NCBI GenBank assembly: GCA_965207385.1
Contig: CBDBLZ010000021.1
Coordinates: 1,364,001 to 1,428,000, forward strand
Length of the DNA: 64,000 nt
Reading direction: 5' to 3'
DNA from: CAZXEU01 sp965207385
GTDB taxonomy: Bacteria > Bacteroidota > Rhodothermia > Rhodothermales > Bin80
The notes beneath the pieces are model-generated. The model saw only the letters and a program-made list of their open reading frames with translations. It ran no database searches and was not told where the DNA came from. The position numbers were made by a program, and so were the translations under genes. Each line of letters begins with the position of its first letter. Position 1 is the stretch's first letter. Below are positions 8,231 through 16,814 of this stretch, in pieces.

Positions 8231-9930
8231 TGCGTTGTCTTTACACGCTGGTAGCAGTCGCGCTTGCCGGCTCGGCAAGCGCGCAGTCGATTGCCTTCCG
8301 CGCGGGACCGATCCTGGAAACAGATGGTGGAGCGCGTGGAGTTGCTGTTCATGACTACGACGGCGATGGTCACGACGACATATTCCTGGCCGTGCTGCGT
8401 GGCACTTCGGTGCTATTTCGGAATCAGGGAGATGGCACGTTTGCCGAGACTGCGCTCCAGGTGCGTGGTACGTTTAACGTGGCGCTATGGGGAGATATAA
8501 ACCGGGACGGGACCGCCGACCTGTATCTGGGTGGGCTAGCTCAGGAGCGCGTGCTACTGCAGCAAAGCGACGGCACGTTTCATGACGCTACGGCACAAAT
8601 GGGGCTGGAACCGGGTGCGACGGTGGCTACGGCGGCCATGGCAGATTACGACGCGGATGGCTACGTGGACATATTCGCCGCCGTGGTGGATGGCCCGGAC
8701 CGGCTGTACCGCAACATGGAAGCGACCCGCTTCGAGGATGTGGCCGCACGGGCCGGCGTGCAGGGAGCGTCGCATTCCCGGCCCATGCAGGCAATCTGGC
8801 ACGACTACGACGGGGACGGCAGTCTGGACCTTTTTTGCGTGCACGATGGACGCGAGCGCAGCAGGCTGTACCGCAACACTGGTTCATTCCCGTTTCAGGA
8901 TCGCGCAGTGCAGGCCGGCATTGATGTATATCCTGCGCCGCAGGTATGCTGCAATATGGGCGTGGCGTGGGGCGATGTCGACGGAGATGGTACCCAGGAT
9001 GCCTACGTTACGCGCATTGCGCATGGCGGGCTTTTTATCGGTCGAGGTGATGGCACTTTTGTGGACGAGGCCGAACAGCGCGGCGCGCACCGAAACGGCA
9101 TGTCGTGGGGCGTGGTCATGTCTGATTTCGACAACGACGCGGACCTCGACCTCTTCGTGGTAAGCACTTCCTCGTTTGATGGCACGCCGACACTGCTCTA
9201 CCGCAACGACGGCGGTGCTTTCACCGAGACCGGCCGGCAGGCCGGCGTCTCATTCCAGTCCGAATCCCAGGGACTGGCCGCGGGAGACTTCAACGGCGAC
9301 GGCCTGCAGGACCTTGTCGTTCCCACAGCCAACGGCCGGCACCGCATCCTGGTTAATGCCACGGAAGGGGCGGGGCACTATCTCGGGCTCCGGCTTCGGG
9401 GCGGGGTGGCCAATCCGACGGCAATCGGGGTCCGCGCACAAGTGGTAGCGGGCCGGAGCGTTCAGGAGCGGATGGTCAGCGGCGGGGACAGTTTCGCTTC
9501 CCAGTCAAGTGCGGCGCTGCATTTCGGTCTGGGCTCGCAAGCGCGGGTGGATACGTTGCGTGTCTATTGGGGCGCTGGCAGTGTGACGGAGCTGACGGAC
9601 CTGTCTGCAAACAGCACGTACGTACTTACGGAAGGGCTTGCGTCGACTGGGTTGGTCGTGCCGGATGACTTCTCGCCGGTTGTGGGCAATCATCCGAACC
9701 CGTTTCGGGATGCTACCCGGATAACATTCAGTCTTTCACGGGCCTCAAGAGTCCGCATTGACGTATTCGACATCCTTGGCAGATCTGTCTCCACCCTTAT
9801 GGATGAGCGCCGGGAGGCCGGTCCGCACGGCGTGCGCTTCGCACCGGGCAACCTGCCGGACGGCCTATATGTATATCGTCTTGTTGCCGACGGGCACATT
9901 GAAATCGGGACCATGCTGCGTGTACGCTGA
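8230..9930 (+). CDS. Secreted FG-GAP/VCBS-repeat protein with UnbV/ASPIC domain and T9SS C-terminal domain
   Basis: 566 residues with a short signal peptide ending SASAQ. Seven calcium-binding-type loops recur about every 45-60 residues (for example DYDGDGHDDIF, DINRDGTADLY, DYDGDGSLDLF, DVDGDGTQDAY, DFNGDGLQDLV), the pattern of an integrin-alpha-like beta-propeller. Residues about 380-465 match the UnbV/ASPIC domain found after such propellers (GLRLRGGVANPTAIGVRAQV and GGDSFASQSS). The C-terminal 85 residues or so are T9SS-like (NHPNPFRDATRITF and PDGLYVYRL). The ATG overlaps the previous TAA (TAATG) and the TGA overlaps the next ATG (TGATG), which implies translational coupling. I infer a calcium-stabilised surface binding or adhesion protein; its ligand is unknown. 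Confidence 0.8.
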   Translation: MRCLYTLVAVALAGSASAQSIAFRAGPILETDGGARGVAVHDYDGDGHDDIFLAVLRGTSVLFRNQGDGTFAETALQVRGTFNVALWGDINRDGTADLYLGGLAQERVLLQQSDGTFHDATAQMGLEPGATVATAAMADYDADGYVDIFAAVVDGPDRLYRNMEATRFEDVAARAGVQGASHSRPMQAIWHDYDGDGSLDLFCVHDGRERSRLYRNTGSFPFQDRAVQAGIDVYPAPQVCCNMGVAWGDVDGDGTQDAYVTRIAHGGLFIGRGDGTFVDEAEQRGAHRNGMSWGVVMSDFDNDADLDLFVVSTSSFDGTPTLLYRNDGGAFTETGRQAGVSFQSESQGLAAGDFNGDGLQDLVVPTANGRHRILVNATEGAGHYLGLRLRGGVANPTAIGVRAQVVAGRSVQERMVSGGDSFASQSSAALHFGLGSQARVDTLRVYWGAGSVTELTDLSANSTYVLTEGLASTGLVVPDDFSPVVGNHPNPFRDATRITFSLSRASRVRIDVFDILGRSVSTLMDERREAGPHGVRFAPGNLPDGLYVYRLVADGHIEIGTMLRVR

Positions 9931-11768
9931 TGCGTTGGAGCTTCCTCTTTCTGACGATCTCGACCGGCATCATGCTGGGCGGCTGCGACGCCGCGGATAT
10001 GCCCGACCAGGGTGCCGGGGAGCCGGAGGACGCCTCCTGGGCACGCGATGCCGTGTTCTACCAGATCTTTCCGGAACGCTTTCGGAACGGCGATCCGGCG
10101 AATGATCCCATTCGCGGATCCATTGAGGCCGGTGCATCTGAATCGTGGCAAGTCTCCCCCTGGACCGGGGACTGGTATGCCCGTGCTCCCTGGGAGACCG
10201 AGATGGGAGAGGGCTTTTACGACGCCGTATTTCACCGGCGCTATGGCGGCGATCTGCAGGGCGTGATCGACAAGCTGGATTATCTGGCCGAGCTCGGCGT
10301 CACCGCCCTCTACTTCAATCCGATCTTTTACGCGCGGTCGCTTCACAAATACGATGCCAGCAGCTTTCACCACGTGGATCCGTATTTCGGCCCCGATCCT
10401 GCGGGCGATAAGGCCAGCATGGAAGGAGAGGACCCCCTTGATCCGGAAACGTGGACGTGGACTTCGGCGGACAGCCTGTTTCTTGCGCTCATTCGGCAGG
10501 CCCACGAGCGTGACATGCGCATCGTCATTGACGGCGTATTCAACCACACGGGCCAGGACTTCTTTGCCTTTCAGGACCTGAGGGAAAAGGGACCGGAATC
10601 TCCCTTCGCCGGCTGGTACAAGGTGCTTGCCTGGGACGATCCTGCGACGCCGGAAGATGAATTCGACCACGAAGGATGGTGGGGTTACAAGCCACTTCCG
10701 GTCTTTGCGGACAATGCCGAAGAGACGGACCTGCAGGAAGGCGTACGCGAATACGTGTTCGCCATCACGAAGCGGTGGATGAGCCCTGACGGCAATGCCG
10801 CGAATGGTGTGGACGGATGGAGGCTGGACGTAGCCACCGACGTGCCCATGCCTTTCTGGCAGGACTGGAACGCATATGCGCGCACCCTGAAACCGGATGT
10901 CTATACGGTTGCAGAGAATTGGCACGAGGCCGCGGAGTTCATTACCGAAGGGGGCTTTTCGGCCACCATGAACTATCACGGATTCGCGTTTCCGGTAAAG
11001 GGCTTTCTCATTGATCACACGCTTTCGCCGACCGGGTTCGACGAAATGCTGCACTCGCGCAGGGAGGCGTTCTCGCCGGTCCAGCGTTTTCAGGTGCAGA
11101 ATCTCGTGGACTCGCACGACACGGACAGGCTTGCCTCGATGATAGTCAACGCCGGGCTGCAGGAATACATATTTCCGGACTGGTTTGACTATGACCGCGG
11201 CGAGCGCGTTTCGCCGAGGGCCAATGCGGAGTACCGCCTGCGGCGCCCCGGCGCCCGCGAAAGGAAGATCCAGCGACTGGTCGCGCTATTCCAGATGACC
11301 TACGTGGGTGCACCGATGATTTACTACGGGACAGAGGCCGGCATGTGGGGCGCCGATGACCCGGACGACCGGATGCCGATGGTCTGGCCGGACCTTGCCT
11401 ATGCGGACCAGGTCGGAGATCCCCTGGGACGGTCCCGGACGCCCGACCCCGTAGCCTTTGACAGCACCGTATTCGCATTCTACCGCGACGTGACCAGGCT
11501 GCGCGCGAGCCATGCGGCTCTAAGAAGGGGGACATTCGAGACCGCGCTTGCGGACGATGCCCGTTCACTGTACGCATTTCGGCGCGCTTACGAAGCGCAC
11601 GTGCTGCTTGTCCTGCTGAACAGGAGCGAGAGCGAACAGGCGACCCGCCTTCCGGGCATCGGCCCGGACGCCTTGCTTTTCGCTACCTCAGAGGGCAATA
11701 TTGCTGCTGCGGGCAGTGACAGCATGCGTCTGCCCCCGCTTTCCGGATTCGTTTTCAGGGAACGTTAG
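9930..11768 (+). CDS. GH13 alpha-amylase/cyclomaltodextrinase-like lipoprotein
   Basis: 612 residues. The N-terminus is a lipoprotein signal with the lipobox LGGC (Cys at about residue 15), so the enzyme is predicted to be lipid-anchored in the periplasm or on the surface. The barrel opens with DAVFYQIFPERF, typical of neopullulanase/cyclomaltodextrinase-type GH13 enzymes. Catalytic regions are intact: DGVFNH (D201), nucleophile D300 in WRLDVA, acid/base E329 in AENWHE and D397 in DSHDTDR. There is no T9SS domain, unlike the other GH13 in this operon, so the two enzymes should be sorted differently. Likely substrates are maltodextrins released by the secreted enzyme. The start codon overlaps the upstream stop. 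Confidence 0.87.
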   Translation: MRWSFLFLTISTGIMLGGCDAADMPDQGAGEPEDASWARDAVFYQIFPERFRNGDPANDPIRGSIEAGASESWQVSPWTGDWYARAPWETEMGEGFYDAVFHRRYGGDLQGVIDKLDYLAELGVTALYFNPIFYARSLHKYDASSFHHVDPYFGPDPAGDKASMEGEDPLDPETWTWTSADSLFLALIRQAHERDMRIVIDGVFNHTGQDFFAFQDLREKGPESPFAGWYKVLAWDDPATPEDEFDHEGWWGYKPLPVFADNAEETDLQEGVREYVFAITKRWMSPDGNAANGVDGWRLDVATDVPMPFWQDWNAYARTLKPDVYTVAENWHEAAEFITEGGFSATMNYHGFAFPVKGFLIDHTLSPTGFDEMLHSRREAFSPVQRFQVQNLVDSHDTDRLASMIVNAGLQEYIFPDWFDYDRGERVSPRANAEYRLRRPGARERKIQRLVALFQMTYVGAPMIYYGTEAGMWGADDPDDRMPMVWPDLAYADQVGDPLGRSRTPDPVAFDSTVFAFYRDVTRLRASHAALRRGTFETALADDARSLYAFRRAYEAHVLLVLLNRSESEQATRLPGIGPDALLFATSEGNIAAAGSDSMRLPPLSGFVFRER

Positions 11769-11795
11769 CGCCGCCGCCTGCCGGACGAAAGCTCC

Positions 11796-12890
11796 ATGCA
11801 GATCCGCTATACCGAGTTTGACCCTGTACGTCACGGTCAGGCGCTGTCCACGTTTGACCGGCTTCTGGATGTGTTTGAGCAGCTGCTGCAGTACACGGCA
11901 GGCGATGCCGCCGAGGCGTTGCACTGGCTTACCCGGCTGGATGAGCGCTACGGACTTGCGGACGAGGAAATGGGGATCGGCGATTTCATCGATGAACTGA
12001 AGAAGCGGGGGTACTTGCGGGAGAACGAGGGAGTAATGGAAATCACGGCGCGCGCGGAGCGCGCCATCAGGCAGCGATCACTGGAAGAAGTTTTCCGCCA
12101 GCTGCGCAAGAGCGGTCGGGGAGAGCACAAGACCCCGTTTGCAGGCAAGGGAGATGAGCGGCTTCCGGAAACCAGGCCGTGGCAGTTCGGCGATGATCCT
12201 CACCTGATGGATGTCACCGGCACGCTCTCAAATTCGTTTCGTCGCAGCGGAATTGATGCGTGGAACCTGGCGGAAGAGGATTTTGAGGTGCATGAGACGG
12301 ACCATATGACGCACCAGTCAACGGTGCTCATGATCGACTTGTCCCATTCCATGGTGCTCTACGGCGAAGACCGCATCACGCCCGCGCGAAAGACGGCCAT
12401 GGCTCTGGCGGAGCTGATAATGCGGCGCTACAGGCACGATACACTGGACATTGTGGCATTCGGCAATGATGCCTGGGAAGTATCCGTCAAGGATCTCCCC
12501 TACCTCTCCGTCGGGCCCTACTACACGAACACGCGCGCCGGCCTTCAGCGGGCACGCGACCTGCTAATGCGTCGCAAGAACCGCAACAGGCAGATTTTTC
12601 TTATCACCGACGGCAAGCCGAGTTGTCACATCGAAGGCGGGCGCATGTACCGCAACGCGTTTGGTCTGGATCGCCGCATCGTGAACAAGGTCCTGGACGA
12701 GGCGGTGCTGTGCCGTCGCGATGGCATCACAATTACCACATTCATGATTGCCAGCGATCCGTATCTGCAGAGCTTTGTTCGCGAACTCACCCTGGCAAAC
12801 CGGGGGCGGGCCTACTATTCCAGTCTGGACAATCTGGGAGAGTTTATTTTCGAAGATTACGTGCGAAACAGGCGCAAACGACTGCGGTAG
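11796..12890 (+). CDS. VWA-domain protein of unknown partner
   Basis: 364 residues, soluble, with no signal peptide. The N-terminal 150 residues are charged and helical. A von Willebrand factor A domain follows with an intact metal-binding MIDAS motif DLSHSM (D181, S183, S185), a downstream threonine region and the TDGKPS box. The layout resembles the cytosolic VWA proteins that work with MoxR-type AAA+ ATPases in metal insertion or complex assembly. No such ATPase lies within the window, so the partner must be elsewhere or the role differs. It begins 27 bases after the GH13 lipoprotein gene and ends 3 bases before rsmA, so it may be cotranscribed with either. Confidence 0.75.
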   Translation: MQIRYTEFDPVRHGQALSTFDRLLDVFEQLLQYTAGDAAEALHWLTRLDERYGLADEEMGIGDFIDELKKRGYLRENEGVMEITARAERAIRQRSLEEVFRQLRKSGRGEHKTPFAGKGDERLPETRPWQFGDDPHLMDVTGTLSNSFRRSGIDAWNLAEEDFEVHETDHMTHQSTVLMIDLSHSMVLYGEDRITPARKTAMALAELIMRRYRHDTLDIVAFGNDAWEVSVKDLPYLSVGPYYTNTRAGLQRARDLLMRRKNRNRQIFLITDGKPSCHIEGGRMYRNAFGLDRRIVNKVLDEAVLCRRDGITITTFMIASDPYLQSFVRELTLANRGRAYYSSLDNLGEFIFEDYVRNRRKRLR

Positions 12891-12893
12891 GCC

Positions 12894-13745
12894 TTGCCTC
12901 TTCCAATATTGCCCCTGCGGCGTCTTGGACAGCACTTTCTGGTGGATCCAAACACGGCCGGCAGGATCGCCGGGAGTCTCTGCGCGCCGGTCGGGGCCCC
13001 GGTAGTTGAGATCGGAGCGGGTACGGGCGCGCTGACGGGGCTGCTCCTTGAGCGCCATCCGGACCTGGTGGCCCTGGAGGTCGATGCGCGAGCCGTGAGG
13101 CATCTTGAAGCGCTGCATCCACTTCTGGACGTGCGGCGCTGTGACGTGCTGGAGCTGAACTGGACATGCCTGGCCGACGAATGCGGTGGCCCGCTGCATC
13201 TGGTTGGAAACCTGCCCTACAACATTACCAGTCCAATTCTATTTGGTCTGCTGCCCCATCGTCGGAGCATTGCCCAGGCCGTCTTCATGATGCAGAGGGA
13301 GGTCGCCGAGCGTCTGGTGGCACAACCCGGGAGCAAGACGTATGGTGTTCCGAGCGTTCTGATACAGCTGTTTGCCGAGCCAAGGCTCCTCTTTCGTGTT
13401 TCACGCAGCGTCTTTCGTCCCAAACCCGCTGTCGAGAGTGCCGTCGTGAAGATGAGTTTTGGCGCGGCGACGGAGCCCGCCGTCGAGTATGCTTGGATAC
13501 GGGCGGTTGTGCGGGCTGCTTTCGGCCAGCGTCGCAAGATGCTGCGAAACAGCCTGCGAGGACTGATGGCGGATATCGGTTCGGAGCTGCCAGAGCAGTG
13601 GCGAACCCTGCGCGCGGAGGACCTTTCACCTGCCGGTTTTGTGGAGCTTGCGCAGTATCTTCATTCGACTTCAGGCAGAGCGCGGGAAAGATCCGCATCC
13701 TCGGACGCGGCGCCCGCAACCAGACCGCGCACCCGTCATGAGTGA
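12894..13745 (+). CDS. rsmA: 16S rRNA (adenine1518/1519-N6)-dimethyltransferase RsmA/KsgA
   Basis: 283 residues from a TTG codon. An in-frame TAG at 12888-12890 rules out any earlier start, and the conserved RLGQHFL motif begins only ten residues in. The SAM-binding motif EIGAGTGALT and the catalytic NLPYNI motif are both present. The enzyme dimethylates two adjacent adenines in helix 45 during small-subunit maturation. The last 25 residues or so are a polar tail rich in Arg and Ala, beyond the usual family end. The gene overlaps mgtE by 8 bases, so the unusual TTG start and the overlap both suggest tight translational control. Confidence 0.93.
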   Translation: MPLPILPLRRLGQHFLVDPNTAGRIAGSLCAPVGAPVVEIGAGTGALTGLLLERHPDLVALEVDARAVRHLEALHPLLDVRRCDVLELNWTCLADECGGPLHLVGNLPYNITSPILFGLLPHRRSIAQAVFMMQREVAERLVAQPGSKTYGVPSVLIQLFAEPRLLFRVSRSVFRPKPAVESAVVKMSFGAATEPAVEYAWIRAVVRAAFGQRRKMLRNSLRGLMADIGSELPEQWRTLRAEDLSPAGFVELAQYLHSTSGRARERSASSDAAPATRPRTRHE

Positions 13746-15168
13746 ACCTACCGGCACGGCTGCAGAGCTAGACGCGGCGATCCGCTCCGGCATCGACAGC
13801 GATGCTGTAGCATCGTTTTCAAGGTTGCTTGAGCAGGATGACGTCTCCTCGGCCTGTGCGCTGGCCGAGGAGTTGCATGCGGCGGACCTGGCCCGTCTGC
13901 TTGGAACATTACCCTGGGACGAGGCAGAATTGCTCTTTGATGCGCTGCCTGCCGCGGTGTGCGCCGATACGCTGTCGGACCTCGATGATGCGTTCCTGCA
14001 GGAACTCATGGCGGACGCGCCGGCGGAGCGTGTAGCCCGGCTGCTGGAGGAGCTGGAATCGGACGACGCGGCGGACGTCCTGGCACACCTCGACGAGGAG
14101 GTTGTTGCCCGGGTGCTCCCGACTCTTACCGACGCGGGGGCCATCCGGAGCCTGTTGGCCTACGATCCTGAGACGGCAGGGGGCATCATGGCCACCGAAC
14201 TGGTGGCGGTGCCAGCGGACTGGACGGTTGCGGACGCGACGGAGGAAGTACGGCGCCATGTGGAAACCGTTGAAGAGATCTTTGTCCTGTTCGTTGTGGA
14301 CGCATCAGGTACTCTGGAGGGGTTTGTGTCGCTGAAGCGACTGCTGCTTTCGCCGTCCGACGGGCGCATTGGCGACATCATGCGCACGGATGTGCATTAC
14401 GTCGCCGCGGACGAGGATCAGGAGGAGGCCGTGCGTATCATGGAGCGCTATGATCTCGTGTCACTGGCAGTAGTGGACGCTCAGCGCCGTCTTCTGGGCA
14501 GGATCACTATTGACGACGCCATGGACGTGATGCGCGAGGAAGCCCAGGAGGATTATCAGCGCCTGAGCGGCATCACGGGAGATGAAGAGCCCACGGACAA
14601 GATTGGCCGCATCATGCGCGGCCGGCTGCCGTGGCTGATGCTGGGCATGGTGGGGGCTGCGCTCGCAGGCAGCGTGATCGGTGTGTTCGAAGAGGAAATA
14701 CGGCGTGTCGCCATCCTAGCTGCATTCATACCGGTTGTCATGGCGATGGCCGGCAATGCGGGGATCCAGAGTTCGGCCATCATGGTGCAGGGACTAGCAA
14801 CCGGCAATCTGTGGTCCGTCAACGTTGTGCGACGCCTCGGCAAGGAGGTTGCGGTTGCGATTTTCAACGGGTTGGCGCTGGCACTGGTCATATTCTTCGC
14901 GGTAACGGCGCTGTTTGTCTGGGGCGCCGATCTGGACTTTGTGCCTCCGACGGCGGAGCCTCTTCGGCTGGCCGTAACAGCCGGTTTTTCACTCTTTGTC
15001 GTTATTCTTCTGGCAGCGGTCATCGGGACCACTGTACCGCTGCTCTTGGCTCGACTTGGCATAGATCCGGCGCTGGCTACGGGTCCCTTCATTACCACGA
15101 GCAACGACATAATCGGGCTGGTTGTGTTCTTCCTGATCGCGACGCTTCTGTATCTGCCATTTGTGTAG
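13738..15168 (+). CDS. mgtE: MgtE-family magnesium transporter
   Basis: 476 residues from ATG 13738, which overlaps the end of rsmA by 8 bases. Order of domains: an acidic MgtE N-terminal superhelical domain (to about 140), a pair of CBS domains (about 145-265, with TAGGIMATE at the entry) and five membrane helices in the C-terminal third, including PVVMAMAGNAGIQSS, the conserved ion-pore motif. CBS and N domains close the channel when cytosolic magnesium is high. No magnesium riboswitch is expected or seen, because the gene runs directly on from rsmA. Confidence 0.93.
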   Translation: MSEPTGTAAELDAAIRSGIDSDAVASFSRLLEQDDVSSACALAEELHAADLARLLGTLPWDEAELLFDALPAAVCADTLSDLDDAFLQELMADAPAERVARLLEELESDDAADVLAHLDEEVVARVLPTLTDAGAIRSLLAYDPETAGGIMATELVAVPADWTVADATEEVRRHVETVEEIFVLFVVDASGTLEGFVSLKRLLLSPSDGRIGDIMRTDVHYVAADEDQEEAVRIMERYDLVSLAVVDAQRRLLGRITIDDAMDVMREEAQEDYQRLSGITGDEEPTDKIGRIMRGRLPWLMLGMVGAALAGSVIGVFEEEIRRVAILAAFIPVVMAMAGNAGIQSSAIMVQGLATGNLWSVNVVRRLGKEVAVAIFNGLALALVIFFAVTALFVWGADLDFVPPTAEPLRLAVTAGFSLFVVILLAAVIGTTVPLLLARLGIDPALATGPFITTSNDIIGLVVFFLIATLLYLPFV

Positions 15169-15398
15169 AGAACCGGTCACAATCTAGGACCATCCGCACT
15201 GCCGGCTCGCCCCGGCGCCCGAATCTTCTCCTGCCACCGGCGTGTCCTGCACGCAGATTGAAGCCACACCCCCCCATCTACCGGCTGACGCAAGTGTAGG
15301 CCCGAGCGATGTCCGCAAAAGCCTGGAGCCGCAAGCGGCCCGGGGCCGCTCGCTCTTGAACGAGGTTGGCCACTACGCCCGGCTGTGGCCTTCCGGTT

Positions 15399-15830
15399 CT
15401 ACGGACCTGTCTGAACGGCCTCCTGAGCCGCACGTCCATACGCGGCGGCACTCTCTTCCAGGGCCCGCTCGTCGTTGTATTTGGAGGGGCACTTCATCAG
15501 GATATGCTCGGCAACGAAAACCGTGCCGTCCACGCTTCCCTCAACGACGATCTTGTCCGCGTCTTCAAAGCTCGCTGGCTTGGGATTGTGGTATTTCACC
15601 GGCCAGGTTTCGCCCTCATCATCCCTCATGTGGAAGGTGAACAGGTTGGCTGCCGGATCGTACCGCGTTTCTTTTTCCTGTACCCATTCTCCGACCACGT
15701 GGGCCCTGCCACCTGATGCAGCCGCCTCGCCAAAGTGCATGTAGCCGCCTACCTGGTCGCCAAAATTCAGCAATAGCAACCCAAAGAAGCCGCAGAGTAC
15801 GACAAGTCCGACGATGGTCTTGGGCTTCAT
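15399..15830 (-). CDS. ccmE: Cytochrome c maturation haem chaperone CcmE (CxxxY type)
   Basis: 143 residues. One N-terminal membrane anchor (about 5-22) precedes an OB-fold periplasmic domain. The haem-attachment motif reads CPSKY (C114, Y118), so the usual haem-binding histidine of HxxxY is replaced by cysteine, a variant described in some bacteria and archaea. CcmE accepts haem from CcmC and passes it to the cytochrome c synthase. It is the last gene of the minus-strand murB-ccmBCDE run, 4 bases after ccmD. No ccmF or ccmH follows. Confidence 0.88.
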   Translation of the reverse strand: MKPKTIVGLVVLCGFFGLLLLNFGDQVGGYMHFGEAAASGGRAHVVGEWVQEKETRYDPAANLFTFHMRDDEGETWPVKYHNPKPASFEDADKIVVEGSVDGTVFVAEHILMKCPSKYNDERALEESAAAYGRAAQEAVQTGP

Positions 15831-15834
15831 GGTC

Positions 15835-16035
15835 TTATGAGTCCGGGATGTTCTTTAGGTCACGGAGGCTTTGCTCAAGCCGGCTTATGCGCCGGTCTGT
15901 ACGGAATACGAAGGCCGCCAGCCCGAGCCAAATAATAAGCACCACGGCCAGCACGACAAGGAGCTTGTCGTTGGAGAGCATGGCAGTCTCCAGCGTTTCC
16001 GCCAGCTGGGCGGGATGGGCGACAACCAGGTGCAT
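15835..16035 (-). CDS. ccmD: CcmD-like small membrane protein
   Basis: 66 residues with one membrane helix (about 24-43, LLVVLAVVLIIWLGLAAFVF) followed by a charged helix containing the RxxRLE-type segment RRISRLEQSLRDLK. Size, topology and position between ccmC and ccmE fit CcmD, which helps release haem-loaded CcmE from the CcmABC complex. A second Met at residue 19 is a possible shorter start (48 residues). Sequence conservation in this family is weak, so the call leans on context. Confidence 0.75.
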   Translation of the reverse strand: MHLVVAHPAQLAETLETAMLSNDKLLVVLAVVLIIWLGLAAFVFRTDRRISRLEQSLRDLKNIPDS

Positions 16036-16047
16036 AGTTGGCTCCGA

Positions 16048-16776
16048 CTAAAGTTTCGGCTCGTGCAGCTTCTCCAGGTGCCGTTCGACCAGTCTCAGGC
16101 GCACGCGCTGTGAATAGAGCAGCCATCCGACAAGAAAGAAGCCGACTACGGCCGGATAGAAAACCAGGCGCATCACGGGATGCGTGATTTCGCTGAAGGC
16201 GGGATTTCCTTCGGCTCCGGGATGCAGGCTTTCCATCTGCCGGGGAAGCACATAAAGGAGAAACGGTACCGCTACGGCCGCAAACAAGTTGTATACCGCT
16301 GAAATTCGCGCGCGTTTCTCCGGATCCTCCAGTGCACTTCTGAGCGCGAAGTAGGCCCCGTAGACTAGCACCTGCACTGCGGCCAGCGTCTGCTTCGGAT
16401 CAAAATTCCACCAGATGTTAGTGCCTTCGTACCAGGTATAGTGGGCCCATACGCTTCCGGTTGCCAGGCCTAGTATGCCCAGAACCACCGCCATCAGGGC
16501 CGCCTCGCGGGCCCGCAAGTCCCGCACTTCGCTTCCCGATTGCAGGCAGCGCAGCGACTGGTAGGCAGACACGGCAGCCAGTCCCATCATGGCGAACCAC
16601 ATCGGCACATGAAAATACAGGTTCCGGGCCGTGTGCTCCAGAATGGGAATACGCGGAATCTCGAGCCACAGGCCCGCGAAAGAAAACGCGCCAAGGAGCA
16701 CGGCCGTCATCCAGACGATGATGAAAAGGCGCAACGCGCGGTAGGCGCCTCCGCGGTAGAAGGATGCTGGAGCCAT
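16048..16776 (-). CDS. ccmC: Haem exporter/handling protein CcmC (CcsA-type)
   Basis: 242 residues from the ATG at 16776-16774. The open frame extends much further upstream, but that part is antisense-like composition overlapping ccmB and lacks hydrophobic structure. Six membrane helices are visible. The tryptophan-rich haem-handling motif is present as NIWWNFDPKQT, with flanking histidines in YFHVPMW and ITHPVMR. CcmC loads haem onto CcmE in the periplasm. It lies 38 bases downstream of ccmB and 12 bases before ccmD. Confidence 0.88.
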   Translation of the reverse strand: MAPASFYRGGAYRALRLFIIVWMTAVLLGAFSFAGLWLEIPRIPILEHTARNLYFHVPMWFAMMGLAAVSAYQSLRCLQSGSEVRDLRAREAALMAVVLGILGLATGSVWAHYTWYEGTNIWWNFDPKQTLAAVQVLVYGAYFALRSALEDPEKRARISAVYNLFAAVAVPFLLYVLPRQMESLHPGAEGNPAFSEITHPVMRLVFYPAVVGFFLVGWLLYSQRVRLRLVERHLEKLHEPKL

Positions 16777-16814
16777 GGCGTGCTGCCGTACCTTCGAAGG
16801 AGGCTTTAGTTGCC

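Noticed and set aside
9690..11117. A 475-codon minus-strand frame opposite the GH13 lipoprotein
   Set aside because: The plus strand has all GH13 catalytic motifs; the antisense frame shows no domain and poor start context.
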